Part shown: positions 54,915 to 64,000 of the stretch, one piece after another
Numbering within the stretch: position 1 is the first letter of the stretch
How the letters are laid out: each line of letters starts with the position of its first letter
From: an uncultured SAR86 cluster bacterium
GTDB lineage: Bacteria > Pseudomonadota > Gammaproteobacteria > Magnimaribacterales > D2472
Length of the DNA stretch: 64,000 nt
Assembly (NCBI GenBank): GCA_902520495.1
Contig: CABYNW010000001.1
Span: 62,001-126,000, forward strand
Reading direction: 5' to 3'
The notes under the pieces: model-generated
Told to the model about the DNA's origin: nothing
Seen by the model: the letters and a program-made list of their open reading frames with translations, nothing else
Databases searched by the model: none
Made by a program: the position numbers and the translations under genes

Positions 54915-56179
54915 TTAATTCCTTTAAAACCTATGTCTTTTCTGTAAAAAGCACCATCAAAATTTACTTTTTGAACTAGATTATATGCATTTTTCTGAGC
55001 CTCTTTCAAATTATCACCCAAAGCAGTAGCACAAAATACTCTCCCCCCATGAGTGATAATTTTTTTGTTTTCGAATTTTGTACCTGCATGGAAAAGTTTC
55101 GCACCATCCATAGCATATTCTTCAATGTTAACTTCTTTATTTGATTCGTAGCTTTGAGGATAGCCATCTGAAGCTATAACAACTCCACAAGAATGTTTTG
55201 GTGTCCAATCGATGATATATGAATCAAGATTATCTGTTATAGCTGCCATGCATAATTCTACTAAACTTGAGTTTAGTCTTAAAAGGATTGGTTGAGTTTC
55301 TGGGTCTCCAAATCTACAGTTAAATTCTAGAACTTTTATTTCACCATCTTTAATCATTAATCCTGCATATAGAAACCCTAAATATGGAGAATTTTCTTTT
55401 ATTAAACCTCGCATAGTGGGATACATCACTTCATCAAGAATTTTTTTATTTATTGAATCAGTAATAATCGGAGCAGGGGAGTATGCTCCCATTCCGCCTG
55501 TATTCAGACCAATATCTCCATCTCCAACTGCTTTATGATCTTGACTAGTTGCTAAAGGAATAATCTTGTCTTTGCTGACTACAGCTATGAAGGACGCTTC
55601 TTCTCCGTCTAAAAAATCTTCGATAACAACTCTATTACCCGCACTTCCAAATGCTTTATCTTTAAAGATACTATGGAGCGCTTCAACAGCATCATCTTTA
55701 TTTGAACAAATAATTACTCCCTTACCAGCAGCCAACCCATCCGCCTTAACAACTGTTGGATAATTAATTTTTTCAAGATGATTTAAAGCAAGGTCATAAT
55801 TTTTAAAAGATTTATAACCGGCAGTAGGGATATTATATTTAACAAAAAAGTCCTTAGAAAAAGTTTTTGAACCTTCTAATTGCGCTGCGCTTTTTGATGG
55901 CCCGAATGTATTAATGCCTTTTGATTGAAGATAATCACTCAATCCAATAACTAATGGCTGCTCAGGGCCAATAATCACTAGACCAATTGCTTTATCTATG
56001 CAAAAACCTTCGATAACTTCAAAATTATTTGAATCAAGATTAATGTTGCTTACTTTGTTCTCAAGATGAGTTCCTGCGTTACCAGGACAAACATAAACCT
56101 GTTGAACATCTTTATCTTGTGCGGACTTCCACGCCAATGCGTGCTCTCTTCCTCCCGATCCTATTATTAATACATTCAT
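54911..56179 (-). CDS. purD: phosphoribosylamine-glycine ligase
   Basis: ATP-grasp purine enzyme of 422 residues. Motifs: IGSGGREHALAWK at the N-terminus, VKADGLAAGKGV (ATP binding), EEASFIAV, GMGAYSPAP and EFNCRFGDPETQ. It overlaps purH by 1 bp and coq7 by 4 bp. The fis-purH-purD order occurs in Pseudomonas and relatives. Confidence 0.97.
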   Translation of the reverse strand: MNVLIIGSGGREHALAWKSAQDKDVQQVYVCPGNAGTHLENKVSNINLDSNNFEVIEGFCIDKAIGLVIIGPEQPLVIGLSDYLQSKGINTFGPSKSAAQLEGSKTFSKDFFVKYNIPTAGYKSFKNYDLALNHLEKINYPTVVKADGLAAGKGVIICSNKDDAVEALHSIFKDKAFGSAGNRVVIEDFLDGEEASFIAVVSKDKIIPLATSQDHKAVGDGDIGLNTGGMGAYSPAPIITDSINKKILDEVMYPTMRGLIKENSPYLGFLYAGLMIKDGEIKVLEFNCRFGDPETQPILLRLNSSLVELCMAAITDNLDSYIIDWTPKHSCGVVIASDGYPQSYESNKEVNIEEYAMDGAKLFHAGTKFENKKIITHGGRVFCATALGDNLKEAQKNAYNLVQKVNFDGAFYRKDIGFKGIK

Positions 56180-57720
56180 TAATGTCTAAAATGCCTCACA
56201 CCTGTATAAACCATAGCGATGTTATGCTCATCAGCAGCTTCAATCACTTCGGAATCTTTTATTGAGCCACCTGGTTGAATGATTGCTGCAATTCCGCTAG
56301 ATGCAGCTTTATCAATACCATCTCTAAATGGAAAAAATGCATCCGATGCCATTACTGCATTTTTCACATCTAAACCTTCTTCTTTTGCTTTTAAGTTCGC
56401 AATATCTGCACTAATGACTCTGCTCATTTGACCTGCACCAATTCCAATTGTTTGTTTATTTTTTGCATAAACAATGGCATTACTTTTTACAAATTTAGCA
56501 ACTCTCCATGCGAACATTAAATCCTCTAATTCTTCATCTGTAGGCTGTCTCTTTGTTACACACTTTAATTCATCGAGTGTTATTTGCTTACGATCATCAT
56601 CTTGAAAAAGAATACCTCCTGATATTTTTTTAATTGTTCCTGGATAGAGCCCATCTTGATCTAAATCTACTTCTAGAACCCTGATATTTTTTTTATTAGA
56701 AAATTCTTTAACTGCTTCTCTCTCAAAGCTTGGAGCAATTACAACCTCTACAAACTGTCGTTCATTAATTTCTTTTGCAGTAACCAAATCAACTGAATTA
56801 TTAAAAGCTATAATTCCACCAAAAGCAGATGTAGGATCGGTCTTAAAAGCTAAATCATATGCATCATATGTGTTGTCACTTTCAGCAACACCACATGGGT
56901 TAGCATGTTTCACAATCACGCATGATGGATTGCTAAATTCTCTTACACACTCCCAGGCAGCATCAGCATCAACTATATTGTTATATGAGAGCTCTTTTCC
57001 TTGAATAATTCTTGAATTAGCAATGTTTTTATATTTAAGGTTCTTAAAAGTATATAAAGATGCATTTTGATGAGGGTTTTCACCGTATCTCAAGCTGGTA
57101 ATCTCTTTAAATTCATAATCATAAATAGAACTAGAAGTATCTTCACCAAGATATAAAGAAATAGACTTATTGTAGTCTGCCATAATAGAAAAGACTTTTT
57201 TAGATAGATTCTTGCGAGATTCATACGAGATACCGTCTTTTTCTTTCCATTCATTCATAATACTTTCGTAATCATTAGGATCTGTGATAACAACAACATC
57301 TTTAAAATTTTTTGCAGCTGCTCTAATCATTGTAGGGCCGCCAATATCTATCTGTTCAATAGCTTCTTCAAAAGTACAGTCATTTTTAACAGTTTCTTGA
57401 AATGGGTATAGATTTACAATTACTAAATCTATAGGCTCAAAGCCTCTATCTTTTAAAACGTCCATATCCGAATCTCTTCTTGCAAGTATTCCAGCATGTA
57501 TTTTTGGATGAAGAGTTTTTACACGACCACCCATCATTTCTCCGAAACCAGTAAATTCCGAGACCTCAATAACATCATTAGTAATTTCTTTTATTGTTTT
57601 ATAAGTGCCGCCTGTTGAAAGTAATTTTATATTTTTTTTTGCTAGAAATTTAACAATAATATCAATATCTGTTTTATCGGAAAGGCTAATTAGAGCGGTT
57701 TTTGGTTTAACTATACTCAT
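56179..57720 (-). CDS. purH: bifunctional AICAR transformylase/IMP cyclohydrolase
   Basis: Bifunctional purine enzyme of 513 residues for the last two steps to IMP. The N-terminal MGS-like cyclohydrolase has LISLSDKTDI and STGGTYKTIKE, RVKTLHPKIHAGIL. The C-terminal formyltransferase has RYGENPHQNA, VKHANPCG, and a late GIGAGQMSR and AFFPFRDGID. It overlaps fis and purD by 1 bp each. Confidence 0.97.
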   Translation of the reverse strand: MSIVKPKTALISLSDKTDIDIIVKFLAKKNIKLLSTGGTYKTIKEITNDVIEVSEFTGFGEMMGGRVKTLHPKIHAGILARRDSDMDVLKDRGFEPIDLVIVNLYPFQETVKNDCTFEEAIEQIDIGGPTMIRAAAKNFKDVVVITDPNDYESIMNEWKEKDGISYESRKNLSKKVFSIMADYNKSISLYLGEDTSSSIYDYEFKEITSLRYGENPHQNASLYTFKNLKYKNIANSRIIQGKELSYNNIVDADAAWECVREFSNPSCVIVKHANPCGVAESDNTYDAYDLAFKTDPTSAFGGIIAFNNSVDLVTAKEINERQFVEVVIAPSFEREAVKEFSNKKNIRVLEVDLDQDGLYPGTIKKISGGILFQDDDRKQITLDELKCVTKRQPTDEELEDLMFAWRVAKFVKSNAIVYAKNKQTIGIGAGQMSRVISADIANLKAKEEGLDVKNAVMASDAFFPFRDGIDKAASSGIAAIIQPGGSIKDSEVIEAADEHNIAMVYTGVRHFRH

Positions 57721-57986
57721 TAACTGATTTTATATTTCTTTAATTTTGTTCTTAAAGTTGTTCTATTTATACCTAAAATTCTTGCTGCTTTAGATTGATT
57801 ATTATTACAAAATTTCATAACACTATTTAATAGAGGTGGCTCAATCTCTCTAAGGACAAGATTGTAAACATTAATAGGAGTATTTTTCTGATCAAGCTGA
57901 TTAAAATATCTATTCATAGCTTTCCTAACCTCTTCTTTTAGAGGCTTTTTTGAATAACTATCAAATGATCTTTTCTTTTCTTTCAA
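57720..57986 (-). CDS. fis: DNA-binding protein Fis
   Basis: Nucleoid-associated regulator of 88 residues, slightly shorter than E. coli Fis (98). Seen: KPLKEEVRKAMNRYF, REIEPPLLNSVM and the helix-turn-helix NQSKAARILGINRTTLRTKLKKY. It bends DNA and regulates stable-RNA promoters. The start appears to be TTG, as no in-frame ATG occurs before residue 24 and a stop lies upstream. It precedes purH and overlaps it by 1 bp, so Fis and purine synthesis are co-expressed. Confidence 0.95.
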   Translation of the reverse strand: MKEKKRSFDSYSKKPLKEEVRKAMNRYFNQLDQKNTPINVYNLVLREIEPPLLNSVMKFCNNNQSKAARILGINRTTLRTKLKKYKIS

Positions 57987-58049
57987 AATAGATTTTTTTA
58001 ATAAAGAGCTCTAAGTTTACAGCTGTTTAAAAATTGCTCAATAGATAAG

Positions 58050-58613
58050 CTAAAGATTTATATATGTTTTTTTACCATCCTCAAGTGAAAAAGATTTTAT
58101 TTTTTTGTCAGAAATAACAATCTCTAATATTGAGGTGTAATCAGGATAAAAACATAAAAGTGTTTCAGATTCACTTAAGTTACTTACAACTGAATTCATG
58201 ACCATGAAATGAGTAAAAATTACAGCATGATTATTAATGTTAATTAGTTTATTCAAAATCTCATCACTCCAAGATTTAATATTTTTAGGTAAAGCATCTT
58301 TTTTTGTGGATAAAATCTTTTTTAACCAGCTTTGTTTTTTATTTAACGGGACATTCACCGAGGGAATTTCAACAAAAGTTTCATCATAAACTATATTTTT
58401 TTTGAATTTTCTTGCTAATGGAATTGCTGTTTCTTTAGCTCGTGATTTAGGGCTTGATATAAAACAATAATCTTCTAGATTTGATAAATTTTTATGATTT
58501 ATTAAATTTTTTGCTTGTGATAATCCTTTTTCACTCAAACCAGGATCTGCATGGTGCCCCCATGCATTTTCTGCTTCACCATGTCTTATAAATATAAGTT
58601 TAATCTCTGACAT
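58050..58613 (-). CDS. histidine phosphatase family protein
   Basis: A 187-residue phosphatase of the phosphoglycerate-mutase superfamily. The N-terminus has FIRHGEAENAW with the phosphorylated His, LSEKGLSQA, SSPKSRAKETA, and the second His appears in IFTHFMVMN. It lacks the mutase-specific segments of GpmA, so it is more likely a phosphatase. Substrate unknown. It is back to back with rsmE across 30 bp. Confidence 0.88.
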   Translation of the reverse strand: MSEIKLIFIRHGEAENAWGHHADPGLSEKGLSQAKNLINHKNLSNLEDYCFISSPKSRAKETAIPLARKFKKNIVYDETFVEIPSVNVPLNKKQSWLKKILSTKKDALPKNIKSWSDEILNKLININNHAVIFTHFMVMNSVVSNLSESETLLCFYPDYTSILEIVISDKKIKSFSLEDGKKTYINL

Positions 58614-58643
58614 TTATTTTCCAGCTATAGCTATAATGATATT

Positions 58644-59381
58644 GTGAGAACACATAGAGTATATTGTAAATCTGTATCAGAGCCTAATGAGAGATTTGAA
58701 ATAGATGAATCCCAGTCGCATCATCTAATTAAAGCACTACGACTAAAGGAAGGCGATTTAATAGAGGTTTTTGACGGCGAGGGAAGGTTTGCAACTTGCA
58801 AAATAATTGAAAAATCAAAAAAATCTATTGAAGCTAAAAGGATAGGAGAACTTAAATATAATACCCCTCCAAAAAGATTGCTCGTAACTATAATCCCAGT
58901 TATAAAGAAGAATAATTTTAATTTTATGATTCAAAAACTAGCTGAAATAGGAGCTAGTAAATTTATTGTATACAAACCAGACTATGTGGATCAAAGTGTT
59001 GCAAAAAAAGATATTACCAGAATGATAAATAAATCATTAGAAATTCTCATTAATGTTTCTAAGCAGTGTGGTAATAATTTTCTTCCTGAGGTTTTGGAAT
59101 CCAATAGTTTAGAAGAGGCAATAACTATGACAGATAATACTTCTGAGATATATTCATTTGATACAGAGGCTACAGAGTATTTTAATCAAGAAGGGCTGGG
59201 AGAAAATTCTTCTATAACTATTATTACAGGACCCGAATCTGGTTTTTCCGATAAAGAACTTAAGTCAATTAAAATGCATAATATTAAAGAAAGATATTTA
59301 GGTCAAAATATTCTGAGGGCTGAGACGGCACCTATATATGTATCTTCATTAATTAAAAATCATTTTGGTAAAATTTTATAA
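58644..59381 (+). CDS. rsmE: 16S rRNA (uracil(1498)-N3)-methyltransferase RsmE
   Basis: SPOUT methyltransferase of 245 residues. Seen: an N-terminal PUA-like region (SHHLIKALRLKEGD), QKLAEIGASKF, KQCGNNFLPEV, and the knot GPESGFS and LGQNILRAETA. The usual GPEGGFS has one G replaced by S. The start is GTG. It begins the rsmE-gshB-tonB-ruvX-dnaG run, in the same rsmE-gshB order as E. coli. Confidence 0.95.
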   Translation: MRTHRVYCKSVSEPNERFEIDESQSHHLIKALRLKEGDLIEVFDGEGRFATCKIIEKSKKSIEAKRIGELKYNTPPKRLLVTIIPVIKKNNFNFMIQKLAEIGASKFIVYKPDYVDQSVAKKDITRMINKSLEILINVSKQCGNNFLPEVLESNSLEEAITMTDNTSEIYSFDTEATEYFNQEGLGENSSITIITGPESGFSDKELKSIKMHNIKERYLGQNILRAETAPIYVSSLIKNHFGKIL

Positions 59382-59383
59382 TT

Positions 59384-60310
59384 ATGAACAATAAAGTGCT
59401 TTTCATTACAGATACATTTAAAGACTTAAATGTTAAAAAAGATACCTCAATTATGATGATTGAAGAGGCAATTAAAAAACAATTTCATGTTTTTCAATGT
59501 GAAATTGAAGATTTGTTTATTAAAGAAGGTCATGTATATGCAAGTTCAAGGAATATCCTTTCTGCAGGGTCAACTCAAGTTGAAGGCATTTCAAAAGAAG
59601 ATATAAAAGTATCTGAATTTAAATATTCTTTTATGCGAAAGGATCCTCCTGTTGATGAAAATTATATTAATGCTCTTCATTTATTGGGACTTGCAGAAAA
59701 ACAAGGAGCAATTATTTTTAATAAACCTAACTCAATCAAGGAGTTTAATGAAAAGATATTTGCTTTATATTTTAAAGAATATATACCCAGCACCCTTATA
59801 ACCGCTAATATTGATAAAATCAAAGAATTCATTACTTCTCATCAAACAATCATCGTTAAGCCATTTGATGGAATGGGTGGGACCTCCATTCATAAGTTTG
59901 ATGAAATAAATGATAAAAATATGAACATATTGGAAGAAATGACAAACTCACAACAAACTCAGATCATTTGCCAGGAATTTATTGAAGATATTTATGAAGG
60001 AGATTACAGAGTATTAATTATTCATGGAAAACCTTTCAAAAAAACTTTAGCAAGAATTCCCCAAGGTGGAAGTTTTAAAGGTAATTTAGCTGCTGGTGGC
60101 AAAGGTATTGCTGAAGATATTACAGATTTTCAAAAGAAAATTGGAGAAGAGATTGGGTGCTATTTAAAAGAAAAAGGAATTAACTTTGCAGGGATAGATG
60201 TTATTGGTAAATATTTAACTGAAATAAATATCACAAGCCCCACTTGTGCAAGAGAAATTTTTGATCAAACAGGTGAAAACCCAATCAGTAAATATTTTGA
60301 GGGATTATGA
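59384..60310 (+). CDS. gshB: glutathione synthetase
   Basis: ATP-grasp enzyme of 308 residues joining gamma-glutamylcysteine and glycine. Motifs: YSFMRKDPPVDENYINA-like RKDPPVDENY, IVKPFDGMGGTSI, RVLIIHGKP, and the C-terminal INITSPTCAREI. It lies 2 bp after rsmE and overlaps the TonB-like gene by 4 bp, as in E. coli gshB context. Confidence 0.96.
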   Translation: MNNKVLFITDTFKDLNVKKDTSIMMIEEAIKKQFHVFQCEIEDLFIKEGHVYASSRNILSAGSTQVEGISKEDIKVSEFKYSFMRKDPPVDENYINALHLLGLAEKQGAIIFNKPNSIKEFNEKIFALYFKEYIPSTLITANIDKIKEFITSHQTIIVKPFDGMGGTSIHKFDEINDKNMNILEEMTNSQQTQIICQEFIEDIYEGDYRVLIIHGKPFKKTLARIPQGGSFKGNLAAGGKGIAEDITDFQKKIGEEIGCYLKEKGINFAGIDVIGKYLTEINITSPTCAREIFDQTGENPISKYFEGL

Positions 60311-60933
60311 GTTCATTATCATCTGCATCAAAAAATATTAGCAAACGATCTTTAACTTTCAATAAATCATTTTTAATATCGTTGTGTATTCATGCGGTTT
60401 TAATCTTTGGAATATCATTAACCACCTATTACAAATTACCTATTTTAAATGAGTCTCCAATTATTAATGTCAAACTTGCCAATTCAAATCAAGATCATAT
60501 GAATAATTCATCCATTGGCAGCTTTGAAGAATTTAAAAAAGATATTACATCCCAAATATTAGGCAAGATTCAAGTATCAAAAAATTCTTCTCAATCTTTT
60601 AAGATAAAAAAACTTCAAGCAAATTCTATTTTAAATTCTGAAGAAGCTGTTTATTTAAATTTATGGCAGCGAAAAATAGAAACAACTGGCGATAAAATAA
60701 TTTCAAACAAAGAAAATTATGTTGATGGAAAAGTTCAAATCATGGCAACAATTGATATGTATGGAAATTTAGTTAATTCAAAGATCCTGATTTCTTCTGG
60801 AAATATATTAATTGATAAGATGGCTATTGATATTTTGGAAAAATCAGCCCCTTTCGCTCCTTTTAATAATGATATGTCTAATCAATATAGTATTCTAGAA
60901 ATTGTTAGAGATTGGAATTTTTCATCTAATTAA
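60307..60933 (+). CDS. TonB-like C-terminal domain protein
   Basis: A 208-residue protein with one N-terminal membrane anchor (about 24-45) and a periplasmic C-terminal TonB fold: YVDGKVQIMATIDMYGNLVNSKI and the end APFAPF. The proline-rich spacer of classical TonB is absent. In many gammaproteobacteria a tonB homologue lies between gshB and yqgE-ruvX; here yqgE is missing and ruvX follows directly. It may energise outer-membrane transporters, but no ExbBD genes are nearby. Confidence 0.87.
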   Translation: MSSLSSASKNISKRSLTFNKSFLISLCIHAVLIFGISLTTYYKLPILNESPIINVKLANSNQDHMNNSSIGSFEEFKKDITSQILGKIQVSKNSSQSFKIKKLQANSILNSEEAVYLNLWQRKIETTGDKIISNKENYVDGKVQIMATIDMYGNLVNSKILISSGNILIDKMAIDILEKSAPFAPFNNDMSNQYSILEIVRDWNFSSN

Positions 60934-61329
60934 ATGCAAATAGTTGCTTTTGATTTTGGGACAAAAAAGATAGGTGTTGCTGTCGGACAAACTTCAACAT
61001 ACACTTCTTCACCGCTTCAAATAATCTTGAATAAAGATAATAAAGTAAACTGGAATGAGATTATGATACTTTTAAATGAATGGAAGCCAGATCTTATAAT
61101 TGTAGGTAAGCCACTAAATATGGATGGAACCGATAGTGATATTATGAAAAAAGTTGAAAAGTTTTATATAAAACTTAAAAGTATTTATGATGCTGAGTTT
61201 GAATATATTGATGAGAGGCTTACTACCTTTGAGGCCAGACAAATACTTGAAGAAAAAAATGTTGAGAAAGTTGATGCAAATGCAGCAAAGATTCTTATAG
61301 ATAATTGGTTCTCATTAAATAATGAATAA
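60934..61329 (+). CDS. ruvX: RuvX/YqgF family Holliday junction resolvase-like protein
   Basis: A 131-residue RNase H-fold nuclease. Seen: AFDFGTKKIGVAVGQ with the first Asp, IVGKPLNMDGT, and YIDERLTTFEA with the second acidic patch. E. coli YqgF is involved in 16S rRNA 5' processing. It starts directly after the TonB-like stop, in place of the usual yqgE-ruvX arrangement. Confidence 0.95.
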   Translation: MQIVAFDFGTKKIGVAVGQTSTYTSSPLQIILNKDNKVNWNEIMILLNEWKPDLIIVGKPLNMDGTDSDIMKKVEKFYIKLKSIYDAEFEYIDERLTTFEARQILEEKNVEKVDANAAKILIDNWFSLNNE

Positions 61330-61331
61330 AT

Positions 61332-63107
61332 ATGTATATACCTGAAGATTTTATTGAACGCCTATTAGACTCAGTCAATATTGTTGAAGTTATTCAAAAA
61401 CGAAGACAGGTTGAAAGAAGAGGCGGTGCTTATATGTGCAAATGCCCTTTCCACAAAGGTGGTGAGGAGAAAAATGCATCCATGAAGATTTATGAAGAGA
61501 CGGGTACTTTTCATTGCTTTACTTGTAAAGAAACAGGCAACGCAATTGGTTTTTTAAAGAAGCATGATAATTTAGATTTTATAGAGGCCGTTGAAGAACT
61601 TGCATCTTTAGTTGGAATGGAAATTCCAAAAAAAGAGAGAAGTGAGACAGCCATAAAGTCTACAAATATAAACAACAAAGCTGCAGAAATTTTTTACACT
61701 CAATTAAAAGAAGAAAATGGAAAAAGCACAATTTCTTATTTAAAAGAAAGAGGTATTTCTGGTGAAACAGCCAAATTTTTTAATTTAGGCTACTCGAACC
61801 CCAAAGCTCCTAGCTTGTATGAAAAGTTATCAAAAGAATTTAATCAAGAAGAGTTAAATGAGTCAGGGTTATTTGGCAAAAATGAGAATGGAGATTCTTA
61901 TGACAGATTTAGAGATAGGTTGATGTTCCCAATAAGAAATATCAAAGGAGACACTATTGCTTTTGGTGGAAGACTCTTAAAAAATAAAGAAAAACAGGCA
62001 AAATATTTAAATTCTCCTAAAACGAAAACTTATAATAAAACATACGAACTTTATGGCTTGTATGAGGTTAGACAAAAAAATAAAAGACCTGATTCAATCT
62101 TTGTTGTTGAAGGCTATATGGATGTTGTTGGTCTCTATCAACACGGTATTCAAAATGCTGTGGCTTCATCTGGAACAGCTTTCACTAAGGAACAATTAAG
62201 AAAAATTCTTAATTATACAAACACAATATACATTGCATTTGATGGCGATGAAGCTGGGAAAGAGGCATCGTGGAGAACAGTAGAAAATGCATTGCCCCTA
62301 ATTCGTGAAGATACAAGATTAAGTTTTATTTTCTTAAAAGAGGGCGATGATCCTGATAATTTCATAAAAGAAAATGGGAAAGAGGCCTTCTATACTCTTG
62401 CCAAAGATTCAAAACCGCTTTCAAATTACTTTTTTGAAACATTAAAAAAACAAGATGATTTATCTTCCATTGAAGGAAGAACAAAAGCTGCAAAATTTGC
62501 AAAACCTTTAATTAAATCTATTTCAAATGAAACTATTAAACAGGCATATATTAAAGAAGCATCTAATGTATGTGATTTAGATTTTACAAAATTAATTCAA
62601 GGAAATGAAAACACAAAACATATTAATACTCCACAGAAAGAAAAAACTGCAGTTGATACAAAATCTATAATAAAGAAATCAGTCTTAGGAATATTTACGG
62701 CACTAATTCAATATCCTAAATTAGCTGAAAGCAAAATTTTTAATCTAGTGAATCCTGATTCCAAGTTTTCTTTCTTATTGGAGATTAGAGATATTTATAT
62801 TAAACACCCAAACTCAGCTGCTTCATTAATTTTAGAAAAAATCGAAAAAGAAAAAATAAAAAATGTTTTTGGAGAAGCTTTAGTTTCAGAGATTAAGATA
62901 TCTGAAGAAGACGCCATGTCCATGATAGCGGATTGTATTGCATTAATTTCACAAACATACTCTGAAAGAGAAGAAATTCTTAAAGAAAAGTATAATATGC
63001 ATGAACTAACTTCTTCAGAAAAGAGAGAATTGCAACAAATTATCTTAAAAAAAGATAAAATGTCGCAGGAAGAAGAGGCTTTAATTAAAAATTTAAGCTC
63101 TGGATAG
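61332..63107 (+). CDS. dnaG: DNA primase DnaG
   Basis: Primase of 591 residues. The N-terminal zinc finger is CPFHKG and FHCFTC (CHC2 type), the TOPRIM core contains VVEGYMDVVGLYQHG, IAFDGDEAGKEA and FLKEGDDPDNFI, and a helical C-terminal region (about 440-591) probably binds DnaB helicase. It synthesises RNA primers for replication. It precedes rpoD, but not rpsU, which is 33 kb away; yqeY-rpsU lie elsewhere. Confidence 0.97.
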   Translation: MYIPEDFIERLLDSVNIVEVIQKRRQVERRGGAYMCKCPFHKGGEEKNASMKIYEETGTFHCFTCKETGNAIGFLKKHDNLDFIEAVEELASLVGMEIPKKERSETAIKSTNINNKAAEIFYTQLKEENGKSTISYLKERGISGETAKFFNLGYSNPKAPSLYEKLSKEFNQEELNESGLFGKNENGDSYDRFRDRLMFPIRNIKGDTIAFGGRLLKNKEKQAKYLNSPKTKTYNKTYELYGLYEVRQKNKRPDSIFVVEGYMDVVGLYQHGIQNAVASSGTAFTKEQLRKILNYTNTIYIAFDGDEAGKEASWRTVENALPLIREDTRLSFIFLKEGDDPDNFIKENGKEAFYTLAKDSKPLSNYFFETLKKQDDLSSIEGRTKAAKFAKPLIKSISNETIKQAYIKEASNVCDLDFTKLIQGNENTKHINTPQKEKTAVDTKSIIKKSVLGIFTALIQYPKLAESKIFNLVNPDSKFSFLLEIRDIYIKHPNSAASLILEKIEKEKIKNVFGEALVSEIKISEEDAMSMIADCIALISQTYSEREEILKEKYNMHELTSSEKRELQQIILKKDKMSQEEEALIKNLSSG

Positions 63108-63166
63108 ATTGATTTTTATCAATTAATCCATACATATAGGGGATATACTCGAGGTGCGACCAATCT

Positions 63167-64000
63167 GTGGATAAATTAAATCAAAAAGGCTCAAAAATCG
63201 CTGAGCTAATTGAAAAAGGTAGAGAGCAAGGCTACTTAACATATTCTGATGTGAATGATCATTTACCTGATGATATTTCTGATCCTGATCAAGTGGATGA
63301 GATCATTGGAATGATAAACGATTTAGGCTTACAAGTTCATGAAACTGCGCCTGATGCAGATACTTTAATGTTAGCTGAATCAGAGAATTCGGATGATATT
63401 GCATTAGAACAAGCCGCAGAAGCACTTGCAGCTGTTGAAAATGAAACAGGAAGGACAACCGATCCTGTAAGAATGTATATGAGAGAAATGGGTACCGTTG
63501 ATCTGTTGACTCGTGAAGGTGAGATTGAAATTGCTAAAAGAATTGAAGAAGGTATGAGAGATCTCTTAAATGCAAGCGTTCATTATCCTAAAACTGTTGA
63601 GTACGTATTAATTTATTGGCTGCTTGTTAAAGACGGTGAAAAGAAAATTAATGACTTTCTTACTGGTTTCTTAGAAGAAATGGAAGAAGTCCCATCTGCT
63701 GGACCTGGAACACAAAGAGCAAAAGAGGAAGCTGATGCAGCTGACTCAGATGATGAAACTCCTTCTGGTCCTGATATGAAAGAAGTTCAGAGAAGAATGA
63801 CAAACTTAAAACGTCAGTTTAATAAAACAACAAAAGTTATAGAGAAAAAAGGCAGACACTCTAAAGAGGCAAATGCAGAATTTAAGAAACTCGGTGATAT
63901 ATTCCAGTTTTTAAAATTTAGCCCAAGAATGTTTGATGATATTGCTGCTATCGCAAGACACGGCTTAAATATTCTTAGAGAAAAAGAAAAATTAATACAA
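63167..64000 (+). CDS. rpoD: RNA polymerase sigma-70 factor RpoD (5' part)
   Basis: The first 278 codons of the main sigma factor run off the right edge. The opening (GKREQGYLTY-like GREQGYLTYSDVNDHLPDD and APDADTLMLAE) matches the region 1.1 of E. coli RpoD, and TDPVRMYMREMGTVDLL marks region 1.2. The start is GTG at 63167; an in-frame TAG lies 30 nt upstream, no ATG exists, and AGGTG is just 10 nt away. It lies 59 bp after dnaG. Confidence 0.96.
   Translation, partial: MDKLNQKGSKIAELIEKGREQGYLTYSDVNDHLPDDISDPDQVDEIIGMINDLGLQVHETAPDADTLMLAESENSDDIALEQAAEALAAVENETGRTTDPVRMYMREMGTVDLLTREGEIEIAKRIEEGMRDLLNASVHYPKTVEYVLIYWLLVKDGEKKINDFLTGFLEEMEEVPSAGPGTQRAKEEADAADSDDETPSGPDMKEVQRRMTNLKRQFNKTTKVIEKKGRHSKEANAEFKKLGDIFQFLKFSPRMFDDIAAIARHGLNILREKEKLIQ

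Noticed and set aside
58050..58613. Second phosphoglycerate mutase.
   Set aside because: It has the RHG motif but lacks the mutase-specific segments seen in GpmA, so a generic phosphatase is more likely.
63108..63123. Stem-loop ATTGAT/ATCAAT with a 4-nt loop just after dnaG.
   Set aside because: Only 6 AT pairs and no T-run; too weak to call a terminator and likely chance in AT-rich DNA.
1..64000. CRISPR arrays, insertion sequences, prophage genes or integrase sites.
   Set aside because: No regularly spaced direct repeats, transposase motifs or attachment-site duplications were noticed by eye at any scale.

Overview
The window is an AT-rich (roughly one third G+C by eye), gene-dense chromosomal segment of a gammaproteobacterium, most likely a marine lineage with a streamlined genome such as SAR86 or a relative. 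The class assignment rests on gene order: lptD-surA-pdxA-rsmA-apaH, gmk-rpoZ-spoT, fis-purH-purD, gshB-tonB-ruvX, amgK-murU, yqiB-yqiA and ubiC-ubiA. Streamlining shows as frequent 1-11 bp gene overlaps, convergent genes whose ends touch or overlap, many TTG/GTG starts, divergent spacers of about 30 bp, and no intergenic stretch above about 300 bp. No insertion sequence, prophage, CRISPR array or rRNA operon was seen. The lineage below class level is inference.

Layout. 1-96 is the tail of a membrane-type protein. 159-3814 (minus) is an operon of a five-segment membrane protein, a secreted lipoprotein with a von Willebrand-A-like pattern, and an SDR oxidoreductase; the first two are unassigned. 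tRNA-Phe with a clear promoter follows, then a dimethylglycine/sarcosine dehydrogenase-like gene (4117-6720). 6869-8766 is gpmA-mutY-yggX. A membrane-anchored rhodanese meets ntrC-ntrB and a type II (eukaryote-like) glutamine synthetase (9216-12691). 12837-16349 is ubiC-ubiA-femAB-like-yqiB-yqiA. 16419-19938 has a rubredoxin, a dicarboxylate/amino-acid symporter and a membrane pyrophosphatase ending at a strong terminator. 19954-26017 is an epimerase-like gene, yicC, gmk, rpoZ, spoT, ridA and pyrB. 25997-28639 (minus) is rpsU-yqeY-rph-pyrE-ribE. 28690-32987 is tsaD-folB-folK, a PepSY membrane protein and a stand-alone DUF262/DUF1524 (GmrSD-like) gene.

32984-42299 (minus) runs lptD-surA-pdxA-rsmA-apaH-cca-pteridine reductase-phosphotransferase. 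After a DsbA-fold isomerase, 42997-52949 is a long co-directional run: two SDRs, amgK, murU, rpe, a DUF192 protein, trpEGDC, an SF2 helicase and a thioredoxin-like protein. 52951-57986 (minus) holds an MFS transporter and fis-purH-purD-coq7. 58644-64000 is rsmE-gshB-tonB-ruvX-dnaG and the start of rpoD.

Functions are mostly housekeeping: purine, pyrimidine, tryptophan, folate, riboflavin and ubiquinone synthesis, outer-membrane assembly, cell-wall recycling, nitrogen regulation and stringent response. The parts least explained by known biology are the VWA-like lipoprotein/membrane protein pair, a 50-residue methionine-rich segment inside LptD, the NtrBC-GSII pairing with a cluster of operator-like dyads, a lone restriction-like gene, and a helicase coupled to trpC.
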